64,000 nt of DNA from contig NZ_NIOF01000014.1 of the NCBI RefSeq assembly GCF_002205645.1, forward strand, positions 1-64,000, in the 5' to 3' direction. A program made the position numbers and the translations under genes. Positions within the stretch are counted from its first letter, which is position 1, and each line of letters starts with the position of its first letter. The notes beneath the pieces are model-generated. The model had not been told where the DNA came from and ran no database searches. It worked only from the letters and a program-made list of their open reading frames with translations. The DNA comes from Roseateles aquatilis (GTDB taxonomy: Bacteria; Pseudomonadota; Gammaproteobacteria; Burkholderiales; Burkholderiaceae_C). Below, piece by piece: positions 16,551-26,930 of the stretch.

Positions 16551-19478
16551 ATGAAAGCAGACACCGAAACCTCCTGCACCACGGCGTGCTGTTCAGCGAG
16601 CGCCATGAGCGCAGCGGCGACCGTTGAGCCACTCGTGACCCACTTCGGGATAGCCAACATGGATTGCCCCAGCGAGGAGGCTCAGATTCGCAAGCGCTTG
16701 GCGCAGGTCGATGGCGTCCGGGATATGGCTTTCGACTTGACCCGTCGCCGCCTTGAGGTCACACGCGAACCAGCTGGACAGAACGCCATCCTGCGCGCGC
16801 TGCACGACATCGGCATGCGGGCGGTCGTGGAACCCGCGCCGCAGCAGGTCATCTACTTCATCAAGGAGATGGACTGTCCCAGCGAAGAGCGCCAGTTGCG
16901 CTCGATGCTGGAGCCACTGGCGGGCGTGCAGGCGGTGGACTTCGATCTGAAGGCCCACACGCTGACGGTGACCCATTCGCTGACCGATACAGCCCCGATT
17001 GCCAGGACCATCGAAGGCCTGGGAATGAAGCCGGTGGAAAAGACGGCGGGCAGCATGCCAATCGCTGTCGAAGCCCTCATCCCCAGCACGGCGGCGTCGC
17101 AAACCCCGGCACCGGCGACAGGGAACGGTACACGCTTCCTTATTCCGAACATGGATTGCCCTACCGAAGAGGCAACGATCCGCAAGCGCCTTGGTGCGGT
17201 CGATGGCATCGAACGGCTGGATTTCGACCTGATGGGGCGACGGCTCGATGTCCAGCACCGTCTGCCCGACCCCGCGCCGATCCTCAAGGCCCTGAACGAT
17301 GTAGGCATGAAGGCCAGCATTGAGCACGCTGACGACACCGGGCCGCAGGGCCAGGCCGTGTACCTGATCGAAAAAATGGACTGCCCGACCGAGGAGGGCC
17401 TGCTGCGCAAGGCGCTCGAAGGCATGCCTGGGGTGAAGGCCCTGGATTTCAACCTGATGGGCCGCACGCTGACCGTGAGCCACGAGCTTGTCGATCTGGC
17501 TCCGGTGACCAGCGCGATCGAGCGGCTCGGCATGGCTCCAGTGCTCCAAAGCGCCTCCGACCCGGCGCCATCCGCTCCCCGTGAGTTCGGCACCGGCATC
17601 TCGCGCGGGCAATGGATTCGGATGGCGGTCTCCGGCGTGCTGGCGCTCGGCGCGGAGGCCATGGTCTTCGCGGGTGCTCCCGAGGCCTCCTGGCCCATCA
17701 TTCTTGCTTGCCTCGCGGCCATCGGCCTGGGTGGGGTCGAGACCCTCAAGAAGGGCTGGATCGCGCTGAAGACGCGTTCGCTGAACATGAACCTGTTGAT
17801 GACGGTCGCCGTCATCGGCGCGGCGCTGATCGGCCAGTGGCCCGAGGCGGCGGTGGTCATCTGGCTCTTCGGCATCGCCGAGATGATCGAGGCCTTGAGC
17901 CTGGATCGGGCCCGCAATGCCATCCGCAAGCTGATGGACCTGGCGCCAGAGAACGCATTGGTGCGCCAGCCCGACGGTCAATGGCGCGAGGTCAAGGCGG
18001 ATACCGTGCCACTCGGAAGTGTTGTGCGGGTGCGTCCGGGCGAACGCATCGCACTGGATGGCGAAGTCGTCGCGGGACAGTCGTCGGTGAACCAGGCGCC
18101 GATCACCGGCGAAAGCATGCCGGTGGAGAAGACCGCCGGTGCCACGGTCTTCGCCGGCACCATCAACGAGCGCGGCACGCTGGAGTTCCGCGTTACCTCG
18201 CGCAAGGGCGAAACCACCCTCGACCGCATTGCACGATCGGTCCAGGAAGCGCAGGGACAACGCGCGCCCACGCAACGCTTCGTGGACAAGTTCGCCGGCA
18301 TCTATACACCCGCGGTGTTTGCGCTTGCCCTTGCCGTGGCGGTCATTCCTCCGCTCGCTTTCGGGCAGCCCTGGTTCGAATGGGTCTACAAGGCGCTGGT
18401 GATGCTGGTCATTGCCTGCCCCTGCGCATTGGTGATCTCCACGCCGGTTACCGTGGTCAGCGGCCTGGCAGCTGCCGCACGCCGAGGCATCCTGGTCAAG
18501 GGCGGTCTTTACCTCGAACAAGGGCGGCACCTGAAATCGGTGGCCCTGGACAAGACCGGGACCCTGACCCATGGGCGCCCCGCACTGACCGATGTCATAT
18601 CGCTGCGCGGCCTGCCGAAGGAAGAAGTTCTGCGCATTGCAGCGAGCATCGATGCTCTGTCGGAGCATCCTGTGGCCACCGCCATCGTGGCGGGCTACAA
18701 CCAACCGCATGCCCAGGTGGACAAGTTCGAGGCGATCCCTGGACGCGGCGTCAAAGGCAACGTCGATGGAGATGTCTATTACGTCGGCAACCACCGGCTG
18801 ATCAAAGAGCTGGGACTTTCAACACTTGAGGTCGAGACTCAGCTCGATGCGTTGGAGTACCAGGCCAAGACCGTTGTGCTCCTCGCCACGGACCAGCAAG
18901 TACTCGCCCTGCTGGCCGTGGCCGACACAGTGCGCGACACCAGCCGGCAAGCGATCGCCGAACTCAAGTCGCTGGGAATCGAACCAGTCATGTTGACTGG
19001 CGATAACGCGAAAACCGCGCAAGCCGTGGCTGCCCAGGTCGGCATCACCAGCGCCAAGGGCGAGTTGCTGCCGCAGGACAAGCTGCAGGCAATCGAAGAA
19101 CTGCTCTCACGCGGGCCAGTCGGCATGGTGGGCGACGGCGTCAACGACGCACCGGCATTGGCCAAGTCGAGCATAGGCTTCGCAATGGGCGCAGCTGGCA
19201 CCGACACGGCAATCGAAACGGCCGACGTCGCATTGATGCAGGACAACCTGCGCAAGCTTCCAGAGTTCATCCGGCTGTCACAGCGCGTAGCCGGCATCCT
19301 GACGGCCAACATCGTCTTTGCGCTTGGAACAAAGGCGGTGTTCATGGCCTTGGCCTTTACTGGACATGCAAGTCTGTGGCTGGCGATTCTGGCCGACATG
19401 GGTGCCAGTCTGGCGGTCGTTTTCAATGGGATGCGCTTGCTGCGGTCGTCTGAGGACATCAAGCCACATGGCCATTGA
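16551..19478 (+). CDS. pbrA: Pb/Cd/Zn-exporting P1B-type ATPase with four N-terminal metal domains
   Basis: This 975-residue P1B ATPase is unusually long because it has four tandem HMA-like domains. Each carries an MDCP(S/T)EE motif, at about residues 37, 107, 201 and 276. Cys plus acidic residues in place of GMTCxxC is typical of Zn/Cd/Pb pumps. The N-terminus also holds CTTACC. The transport site CPC is at 623-625, phosphorylation site DKTGTLT starts at 667, and GDGVNDAP lies near the C-terminus. It exports Pb(II) to the periplasm. The end overlaps the lspA-like gene by 11 bp. Confidence 0.92.
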   Translation: MKADTETSCTTACCSASAMSAAATVEPLVTHFGIANMDCPSEEAQIRKRLAQVDGVRDMAFDLTRRRLEVTREPAGQNAILRALHDIGMRAVVEPAPQQVIYFIKEMDCPSEERQLRSMLEPLAGVQAVDFDLKAHTLTVTHSLTDTAPIARTIEGLGMKPVEKTAGSMPIAVEALIPSTAASQTPAPATGNGTRFLIPNMDCPTEEATIRKRLGAVDGIERLDFDLMGRRLDVQHRLPDPAPILKALNDVGMKASIEHADDTGPQGQAVYLIEKMDCPTEEGLLRKALEGMPGVKALDFNLMGRTLTVSHELVDLAPVTSAIERLGMAPVLQSASDPAPSAPREFGTGISRGQWIRMAVSGVLALGAEAMVFAGAPEASWPIILACLAAIGLGGVETLKKGWIALKTRSLNMNLLMTVAVIGAALIGQWPEAAVVIWLFGIAEMIEALSLDRARNAIRKLMDLAPENALVRQPDGQWREVKADTVPLGSVVRVRPGERIALDGEVVAGQSSVNQAPITGESMPVEKTAGATVFAGTINERGTLEFRVTSRKGETTLDRIARSVQEAQGQRAPTQRFVDKFAGIYTPAVFALALAVAVIPPLAFGQPWFEWVYKALVMLVIACPCALVISTPVTVVSGLAAAARRGILVKGGLYLEQGRHLKSVALDKTGTLTHGRPALTDVISLRGLPKEEVLRIAASIDALSEHPVATAIVAGYNQPHAQVDKFEAIPGRGVKGNVDGDVYYVGNHRLIKELGLSTLEVETQLDALEYQAKTVVLLATDQQVLALLAVADTVRDTSRQAIAELKSLGIEPVMLTGDNAKTAQAVAAQVGITSAKGELLPQDKLQAIEELLSRGPVGMVGDGVNDAPALAKSSIGFAMGAAGTDTAIETADVALMQDNLRKLPEFIRLSQRVAGILTANIVFALGTKAVFMALAFTGHASLWLAILADMGASLAVVFNGMRLLRSSEDIKPHGH

Positions 19479-19974
19479 TAGGGCTGTCTTGCGGATGTAC
19501 CTGTTGGCCGTGACGGTGCTTGCCGCCGACGTAGCGACCAAGGCGGCCATCGTCGCGTGGATTCCCTTGTATGGCTCCCATGAAATCACGCCATGGTTCA
19601 ACATCGGGCATTGGCTGAATCCAGGCGCGGCCTTCAGCTTCTTGGCGCAGGCGGGTGGGTGGCAACGCGGCTTTTTTATTGTTATTGGCGTCGCTGCTTC
19701 TGCCTTTCTCACCTGGCTCATTGCCCGCGAGAAGACTGCAACACCTGAGGCCGTGGGCTATGCAGCAATTCTCGGCGGCGCGCTCGGCAATGTTCTTGAT
19801 CGAGTGCGGCATGGGGCCGTGGTGGACTGGCTCGATTTTCATTGGGGCGATTGGCACTGGCCTGCGTTCAATGCAGCCGACGTTGGCATCACCCTGGGAG
19901 CGGGGCTTCTGCTGATCGCCGCGTTTCGCGGCCGCGGCCGAAACGGCGCAGATTCCCATTCGCCAGCACGATGA
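19468..19974 (+). CDS. pbrC: Signal peptidase II-like protein, PbrC
   Basis: This 168-residue integral membrane aspartyl peptidase has four helices and the LspA signatures: AADVATKAAI near the N-terminus, NPGAAFSFL, GGALGNVLDRVRHGAVVDWLDF and FNAADVGI, which contain both catalytic Asp residues. In lead operons an LspA homologue called PbrC accompanies pbrA and is thought to mature lipoprotein partners. The ATG at 19468 lies inside the end of pbrA, so translation is coupled. It is probably a dedicated paralogue rather than the housekeeping lspA, which normally sits by ileS. Confidence 0.9.
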   Translation: MAIDRAVLRMYLLAVTVLAADVATKAAIVAWIPLYGSHEITPWFNIGHWLNPGAAFSFLAQAGGWQRGFFIVIGVAASAFLTWLIAREKTATPEAVGYAAILGGALGNVLDRVRHGAVVDWLDFHWGDWHWPAFNAADVGITLGAGLLLIAAFRGRGRNGADSHSPAR

Positions 19975-20061
19975 TCCAGATTTTCATTGACACATGCGGA
20001 GCCGTGAGCACGGCTTCGGAGAAACCGATGTCCCACTCGGCGCTACCACTGCCGCCTGCAA

Positions 20062-20865
20062 ATGCACGCTGAACTCGTTCTCAAGACGCTAATGATGGGC
20101 GTCGTCGAAGGCATCACGGAATTCTTGCCAGTCTCCTCGACGGGGCATTTGATCCTAGCGGGCAATGCGCTCTCATTCCTTGCGAAAGAGAAGCGCGACG
20201 TCTTTGAAGTGTTCATCCAGTTCGGCGCGATGCTCGCGGTCATCTGGGAATATAGGGCTCGTCTGGCAAGCGTTGTTGTCTCAGCGCATGCCGACCAAGG
20301 CTCCCGCCGGTTTTTAGTGAACCTTGCCATTGCATTTATGCCCGCGGCAGTGCTCGGACTGCTGATTGGATCTCATGTGCAGAGGCTGCTTTTCAGTCCG
20401 GGGCCGGTGGCCGTCGCACTCGTTGTCGGTGGCATCGCGATCCTGTGGGCTGAGCGACGCCCCGTGCAAGTGAAGGCTGAGCGTGCCGAACAGATCAGCC
20501 GAATCGACGCACTGAAGATTGGTTTCGTGCAGTGCCTTGCGCTCTGGCCGGGTACTTCGCGCTCAGGCGCGACGATTATCGGCGGGCTATGGTTCGGGGC
20601 TTCGCGGCAGGCTGCGACGGAGTTTTCGTTTTTCCTCGGCATTCCAATCTTGGGGGCCGCCTCGGTATACAACCTCTTCAAGCACTGGGGCGCATTGTCG
20701 AGCGACGACATCGGCGTTTTTGCAATGGGTTTCATTGCTTCTTTCGCATTTGCGCTGCTTGCGATACGCCTTCTGATGCGTTATTTGACCGGACATGGAT
20801 TTGGAGTTTTTGCGTGGTATCGCATTGCACTGGGAACGCTAATCTTGGTAGCGGTCGCCACGTAA
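20062..20865 (+). CDS. pbrB: Undecaprenyl-diphosphatase (UppP/BacA family), PbrB-like
   Basis: This 267-residue membrane protein has the UppP motifs VEGITEFLPVSSTGHLI (about residues 14-31) and PGTSRSGATIIGG (about 165-177) and eight predicted helices. It releases phosphate from undecaprenyl diphosphate at the periplasmic face. In pbr operons PbrB supplies phosphate that precipitates exported Pb(II). The gene follows pbrC by 87 bp. Here PbrC and PbrB are separate and in the order C then B. Third codon positions are visibly more A/T-rich than in the neighbouring ICE genes, hinting at a different source. Confidence 0.87.
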   Translation: MHAELVLKTLMMGVVEGITEFLPVSSTGHLILAGNALSFLAKEKRDVFEVFIQFGAMLAVIWEYRARLASVVVSAHADQGSRRFLVNLAIAFMPAAVLGLLIGSHVQRLLFSPGPVAVALVVGGIAILWAERRPVQVKAERAEQISRIDALKIGFVQCLALWPGTSRSGATIIGGLWFGASRQAATEFSFFLGIPILGAASVYNLFKHWGALSSDDIGVFAMGFIASFAFALLAIRLLMRYLTGHGFGVFAWYRIALGTLILVAVAT

Positions 20866-21071
20866 CCTTTCACTGGCGATGACGACGACCCATGTGGACG
20901 CTGTTGAAGGCCTTCTGCACAACAGGCCGTGGCGCAGGGCCATACGTGCAGCGAAAGGTGCGCGGCGTAGTTAGCCCCATCATTTTTCGCCGGCAACAGG
21001 CAAATCTTCGTTTTAGAACCTTCGCTCGCACTGCATCGTGCAACGCCCAGTGGTCCGAGTCATCGATAAAA

Positions 21072-21086
21072 TGAGAATCAATAACA
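21072..21086 (+). promoter_or_regulatory. Fur-box-like element before pbrT
   Basis: TGAGAATCAATAACA at 21072-21086 fits the Fur 7-1-7 consensus (TGATAAT-N-ATTATCA) at 11 of 14 informative positions. It sits 10 bp before the ATG of the cytochrome c-FTR1 gene, in an A/T-rich patch that could also hold the -10 box (TTTATAC, 21087 onward). No Shine-Dalgarno is visible in front of the ATG. If functional, it would tie this permease to iron status rather than lead. Confidence 0.5.
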
Positions 21087-21096
21087 TTTATACATC

Positions 21097-23046
21097 ATGA
21101 AAATGCTTTCTCTTTGCGCCAGGCGATTCCTGGCAATAGCCGCGTTGTTCGCACTCTGGTCGGCTTCTCCCGCCTGGGCTGCCGCCCCTGCCGCCAGCGA
21201 CCAGGCCAAGCAGACCTGGCAATTGCTGGACTACCTCGCGGTTGACTACGGCGGCGCGGTGAGCAACGGCCAGATTCAAAGTGCCAGCGAGTACGAGGAG
21301 ATGAAGGAGTTCGCGGCAACCGCCGCACAGCAGCTTGCCGCACTGCCGAGCACTGCGGCGCTGCCCGAGTTGCAGCGGCAGGCCAAAGCGCTCGGAGACC
21401 TCATCGCCGCAAAGGCGGACGCCAAGGCCGTGGCCGACAGCGCCCATTCGCTGGCCGCAGCGCTGGTCAAAGCCTATCCGTTTCCGCTCTCGCCGACCCA
21501 GCCGCCGGATCTCGCACGCGCCAAGGTGCTGTTTGAAGCCAACTGCGCGGCATGCCACGGGGCAACCGGTGCAGGCGACGGCCCGCTCGGCGCCAAGCTC
21601 GAACCGCCGCCGATCGCCTTCACCGATCGTGATCGTGCCCGTTCGCGCAGCGTGCTCGCGCTGTACCAGGTCATTTCTCAAGGCGTGACCAGCACGTCGA
21701 TGCCCAGCTTCGCCACGCTCTCCGACGAGGATCGGTGGGCATTGGCATTTTTCGCCGGCACACTGTCGCATGACGATGCCATGCGCGCACGCGGCGAACA
21801 GTCCTGGGGGCGAGACGCCAGCGCCAAGGCTGTCTTTCCCGACCTGGCTGCTGCCGCCACCTTGACCGAAGCCGCCTTGTCCGAGCGGATGCCCCCGGAC
21901 GCAGCCCGCGACCTCACCGCCTATGTTCGCCGCCACCCGGAAGTCACCGCTGCCGCGAGCGGCTCGGGCGGACTGGCCTTGGCCCGCACACGCCTTCAGG
22001 AGAGCCTTGCCGCGGCGCGCGCGGGCGACCGGGCCAGCGCAACGCGCCTGGGCCTGTCGGCCTACCTGGATGGATTTGAGCCTCTGGAGCCGGCATTGCG
22101 CGCACGCAACCAGACACTTCTCACGGAAGTCGAAAACGCCATGCTGGCCTATCGCGGCGCGCTCGCCGGCGGGAAACTGGAACAAGCCGATGCCACGGCG
22201 CAGAAGCTGGACTATCTCTTTGCCCAGGTGGACGCCGAACTCGGCGCGGACAAGGCAGACCCGCTGACCACGTTCATCGCCTCCCTCACCATCCTGCTGC
22301 GCGAAGGGGTTGAAGCGCTGTTGATCGTCGTGGGCATGCTGGCCTTCCTGAAGAAGGCAGAACGGCGCGATGTGCTGGGCTATGTGCATGGCGGCTGGAT
22401 GGCCGCACTGGCTTGCGGTGGCCTGACCTGGGCGGTGGCCACCTACTTCGTGAGCATCAGCGGCGCAAGCCGTGAGGTGACCGAGGGGGTTTCATCCCTG
22501 TTTGCGGCCGTTGTGCTGCTGAGCGTCGGGCTCTGGATGCACCAGAAAAGCACGGCGGGCAAGTGGCAGGCCTACCTGAAGGAAAAACTCTCCGCAGCCA
22601 TGACGCGGCGTTCGGCATGGGCATTGTTCGCCTTGTCGTTCATTGCGGTCTACCGCGAAGTTTTCGAGACGGTGCTTTTCTATTCGGCCCTGGCCGGCGA
22701 CGGCAACAATGGAGCCCTGCTCGGTGGATTGGTGGGCGGAGTGGCCGTTCTGGCCGTCCTCGCATGGTTCATGCTGCGCACCAGCGCCCGCATGCCGATC
22801 GGCAAATTCTTCAGTCTCAGCTCGATCCTGGTAGCGGTGCTCGCGGTCGTGCTCGCCGGCAAGGGGGTTGCCGGCCTCCAGGAGGCCGGCCGGTTGAGCG
22901 CCAGCCCGATCCATTGGCCGCGCATCGAAGTGCTTGGCATCTATCCGTCAGCGGAAACCGCCATTGCGCAAGCCGTGGTGCTTGCCGTTGCTCTGGCAGG
23001 CTTTGCCATGAACGCCGTGAAGGCGCGAAATCCCCGGCCCGCGTGA
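21097..23046 (+). CDS. pbrT: Cytochrome c-FTR1 fusion permease, PbrT-like
   Basis: This 649-residue protein has a signal peptide (residues 1-28) and a periplasmic helical region. A monohaem cytochrome c domain follows, with CAACH at about 150-154. The C-terminal FTR1 permease (from about 390) has seven helices and two REGxE-like motifs, REGVE (about 402) and YREVFE (about 519). FTR1 permeases move Fe(III) or Fe(II); PbrT is proposed to import Pb(II) in Cupriavidus. Location after pbrRACB suggests PbrT, but the Fur-like box ahead of it fits an iron permease. The 231-bp gap upstream suggests separate transcription. Confidence 0.85.
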   Translation: MKMLSLCARRFLAIAALFALWSASPAWAAAPAASDQAKQTWQLLDYLAVDYGGAVSNGQIQSASEYEEMKEFAATAAQQLAALPSTAALPELQRQAKALGDLIAAKADAKAVADSAHSLAAALVKAYPFPLSPTQPPDLARAKVLFEANCAACHGATGAGDGPLGAKLEPPPIAFTDRDRARSRSVLALYQVISQGVTSTSMPSFATLSDEDRWALAFFAGTLSHDDAMRARGEQSWGRDASAKAVFPDLAAAATLTEAALSERMPPDAARDLTAYVRRHPEVTAAASGSGGLALARTRLQESLAAARAGDRASATRLGLSAYLDGFEPLEPALRARNQTLLTEVENAMLAYRGALAGGKLEQADATAQKLDYLFAQVDAELGADKADPLTTFIASLTILLREGVEALLIVVGMLAFLKKAERRDVLGYVHGGWMAALACGGLTWAVATYFVSISGASREVTEGVSSLFAAVVLLSVGLWMHQKSTAGKWQAYLKEKLSAAMTRRSAWALFALSFIAVYREVFETVLFYSALAGDGNNGALLGGLVGGVAVLAVLAWFMLRTSARMPIGKFFSLSSILVAVLAVVLAGKGVAGLQEAGRLSASPIHWPRIEVLGIYPSAETAIAQAVVLAVALAGFAMNAVKARNPRPA

Positions 23047-23109
23047 AACAAGCCGGCGTCACTGCCGAGCGTGACTCCTGGAAAAAATCGCGCTCAGCAA
23101 GAGATGACG

Positions 23110-25088
<1,979 letters not shown>

Positions 25089-25100
25089 GGTGGATTCCTC

Positions 25101-25451
25101 TCAATAGAACAACGGCAGGACGTACGGAAAAGCGAGGGCAATCAAGACCAGCGCGACCACGATCCAGAAAATGATCTTGTAGGCCGTCCGCACGCGGGGC
25201 ACGGCGCAGACCTCATCCGGCTTGCAGGCGTGAACCGGCCGGAAGATGCTGCGCCAGGCGAAAAACAGCGCCATCAGGGCCGCGCCGATGAAAATCGGCC
25301 GGTAGGGTTCCAACACGGCCAGGTTGGCGATCCAGGCGCCCGAGAAACCGAGCAAGACCAAGATGAGGGGGCCGAGGCAACAGGCCGACGCAAGAATGGC
25401 GGCGAGGCCGCCAGCGGCCAGGGCGCCACGCCCGCTCTTGGGTTCCGACAT
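25101..25451 (-). CDS. merT: Mercuric ion transporter
   Basis: This 116-residue inner-membrane protein is the standard MerT length. It has three helices; helix 1 carries the vicinal pair in ASACCLGP, and the cytoplasmic loop has CKPDEVC. It takes Hg(II) from MerP and delivers it to MerA. The ATG at 25451 directly follows the mer promoter and is preceded by GGAAAACCAT-type sequence; an 18-residue extension upstream would run through the operator and is rejected. Confidence 0.96.
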   Translation of the reverse strand: MSEPKSGRGALAAGGLAAILASACCLGPLILVLLGFSGAWIANLAVLEPYRPIFIGAALMALFFAWRSIFRPVHACKPDEVCAVPRVRTAYKIIFWIVVALVLIALAFPYVLPLFY

Positions 25452-25486
25452 ATGGTTTTCCTTCCGGGACTTCGCTTGATGCTGTA

Positions 25487-25517
25487 AGGTTACTTCCGTA
25501 GTCAACTACGGAGTCAA
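25487..25517 (-). promoter_or_regulatory. merTPA promoter with MerR operator
   Basis: On the minus strand TTGACT (25512-25517) and TAACCT (25487-25492) are separated by 19 bp, the hallmark spacing of MerR-activated promoters. The dyad CCGTAGT (25496-25502) / ACTACGG (25505-25511) lies in the spacer. This closely matches the known Tn501/Tn21 PmerT. The merR ATG begins only 6 bp beyond on the other strand, so the two promoters are superposed. Confidence 0.92.
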
Positions 25518-25522
25518 GCGTC

Positions 25523-25930
25523 ATGGAAAGCGCCTCGGACAATCTGACCATCGGCGCCTTTGCCAAGGCGGCCACAGTCAATGTGGAGACGATCCGGTTC
25601 TATCAGCTCAAGGGCTTGTTGCCCCAGCCGGAGCGGGCCTACGGCCGCATCCGCCGCTACGGGCCGGCAGATGTGGCGCGGGTGAAGTTCGTGAAGTCAG
25701 CCCAGCGCCTGGGGTTCAGCCTGGATGAAATCGGCCAGCTTCTGAAACTTGAGGACGGCACCCATTGCAATGAGGCGGCGGAGCTGGCCTCGCTGCGGCT
25801 GGCCGATGTGCGCGCCCGCCTGGTGGACCTCACACGGATTGAGGCGGCATTGTCGAAATTGGTGGGTGAATGCGACGCGCACCATGGCAATGTGTCCTGC
25901 CCGCTGATCGCGGCATTGCACTGCTGTTGA
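25523..25930 (+). CDS. merR: Mercury-responsive regulator MerR
   Basis: This 135-residue regulator has a MerR HTH ([21 protein letters not shown]). With the ATG at 25523 the cysteines fall exactly at 82, 117 and 126, the Hg(II) ligands of Tn501 MerR. It is divergent from merTPA and sits on the shared operator. The C-terminus ends in HCC, shorter than the Tn21/Tn501 tail and with an additional vicinal cysteine pair, as in other betaproteobacterial variants. Confidence 0.95.
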   Translation: MESASDNLTIGAFAKAATVNVETIRFYQLKGLLPQPERAYGRIRRYGPADVARVKFVKSAQRLGFSLDEIGQLLKLEDGTHCNEAAELASLRLADVRARLVDLTRIEAALSKLVGECDAHHGNVSCPLIAALHCC

Positions 25931-25973
25931 GCGGAGAAGTTCGGCCGTTCACCTCGCGGCGAAGGGGCGGACA

Positions 25974-26057
25974 GGCAAGCGCGGCGCGCGAACCAGATTT
26001 AAGGTATTGAGCCGGAGGCGCGATGGGATCAAGACCGGATGGCCACAATTCGGCGCG
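25974..26057. repeat. Partial copy of the ICE non-coding module at the mer/ars junction
   Basis: GGCAAGCGCGGCGCGCGA starting at 25974 and GAGCCGGAGGCGCGATG echo the module at 5704 and 6962. The end, GGATGGCCACAATTCGGC near 26037-26054, resembles GAATGGCCGTAATTCGGC near 117-134 at the window start. It lies exactly between the mer and ars cassettes, suggesting that such segments mark cassette joins. The match is by eye. Confidence 0.45.
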
Positions 26058-26068
26058 ATAGTGCCCTT

Positions 26069-26099
26069 TTGCACATTAATTCAATAAATGTTGTATTAT
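26069..26099 (+). promoter_or_regulatory. Probable ars promoter, possibly giving a leaderless arsR mRNA
   Basis: TTGCAC (26069-26074) and TATTAT (26094-26099) lie in an A/T-rich patch that contrasts with the surrounding GC-rich DNA; the spacer is long (19 bp). The arsR ATG at 26106 begins only 6 bp after the -10 box and has no Shine-Dalgarno, so transcription may start at or next to the start codon. ArsR would bind here. Confidence 0.5.
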
Positions 26100-26105
26100 C
26101 GAAAT

Positions 26106-26435
26106 ATGAAAGAGACCCAAGCCGTTTCCGCCCTCGGCGCCCTGGCCCACACCCAGCGCCTGCGGGTTTTCCGCGCCCTGGTGGTCGCCGGCCCCGAAGG
26201 GCTGACACCCAGCGCCCTCGCCGACCAGCTCGACGTGGCCCGCAATTCCCTGTCCTTCCACCTGAAGGAGCTGGCCCATGCCGGCCTGGTCACCATCGAG
26301 CAGCAGGGCCGCAACCTGATCTACCGCGCCGACTTCACCCAGATGAACGGACTGCTCGGCTACCTGACCGAGCACTGCTGCCAAGGCAGCACATGCGAGG
26401 TCAGTGATTCCTCCTCTGCCTGTACTTCCTGCTGA
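26106..26435 (+). CDS. arsR: ArsR-family arsenite-responsive repressor
   Basis: This 109-residue repressor has a winged HTH (SALADQLDVARNSLSFHLKELAHAGLV). The C-terminal cysteines (EHCCQGSTCEVSDSSSACTSC) are likely As(III) ligands, as in the ArsR subgroup with C-terminal rather than helix-3 cysteines. It controls the six-gene operon arsR-arsI-arsC-acr3-arsC-arsH. The ATG at 26106 begins MKETQAVSALGALAHTQRL, the usual N-terminus. Confidence 0.92.
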   Translation: MKETQAVSALGALAHTQRLRVFRALVVAGPEGLTPSALADQLDVARNSLSFHLKELAHAGLVTIEQQGRNLIYRADFTQMNGLLGYLTEHCCQGSTCEVSDSSSACTSC

Positions 26436-26447
26436 AAGGATCTCCCC

Positions 26448-26918
26448 ATGAAGCGCTTTCACGTTCACCTGCACGTCGATGACCTGAACCGCAGCATCGG
26501 CTTCTATTCCCAACTGTTCGCCGCGCAGCCCGCGCGTGTCGAGGGCGACTACGCCAAGTGGATGCTCGAAGACCCGCCGGTCAACTTCGCTATCTCCACA
26601 CGGGGCAACAAACCAGGCATCGACCATCTGGGCATCCAGACCGACGATGCGGAGGAATTGGCCGTGCTGAAGGCACGCGCCGAGGCGGCCGACATGGCGC
26701 TGCTCGACGAAGGCACCACCACCTGCTGCTACGCGCGCAGCGAGAAGCACTGGATCACCGATCCGCAGGGCGTGGCCTGGGAACACTTTCATACGCTGGG
26801 CAGCATCCCGGTCTTCAACGAAGCGGCGCCTGCAACGGGTTCTGCCGCAGCCTGCTGCGCCCCGGCGCGCGGCAAGCCGGTGGGCGTTGCGGTGAAGCCG
26901 GCTTCGTCCTGCTGCTGA
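26448..26918 (+). CDS. arsI: ArsI/CadI-family dioxygenase, probable C-As lyase
   Basis: This 156-residue protein has the vicinal-oxygen-chelate fold: RFHVHLHVDDLNRSIGFY at the start, GIDHLGIQ in the middle and WEHFHT near residue 110. The vicinal pair in GTTTCCYA (Cys93-Cys94) is the trivalent organoarsenical site of ArsI, which cleaves the C-As bond of methyl- or aromatic As(III) with Fe(II) and O2. CadI (cadmium-induced) relatives share the fold but position favours ArsI. The C-terminal tail has two further CC pairs. Confidence 0.85.
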   Translation: MKRFHVHLHVDDLNRSIGFYSQLFAAQPARVEGDYAKWMLEDPPVNFAISTRGNKPGIDHLGIQTDDAEELAVLKARAEAADMALLDEGTTTCCYARSEKHWITDPQGVAWEHFHTLGSIPVFNEAAPATGSAAACCAPARGKPVGVAVKPASSCC

Positions 26919-26930
26919 TGTGAGACATCC

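Noticed and set aside
16593..18794. 733-codon minus-strand frame opposite pbrA
   Set aside because: It mirrors the codon pattern of pbrA, which has all P1B ATPase motifs; the antisense product has no recognisable domain.
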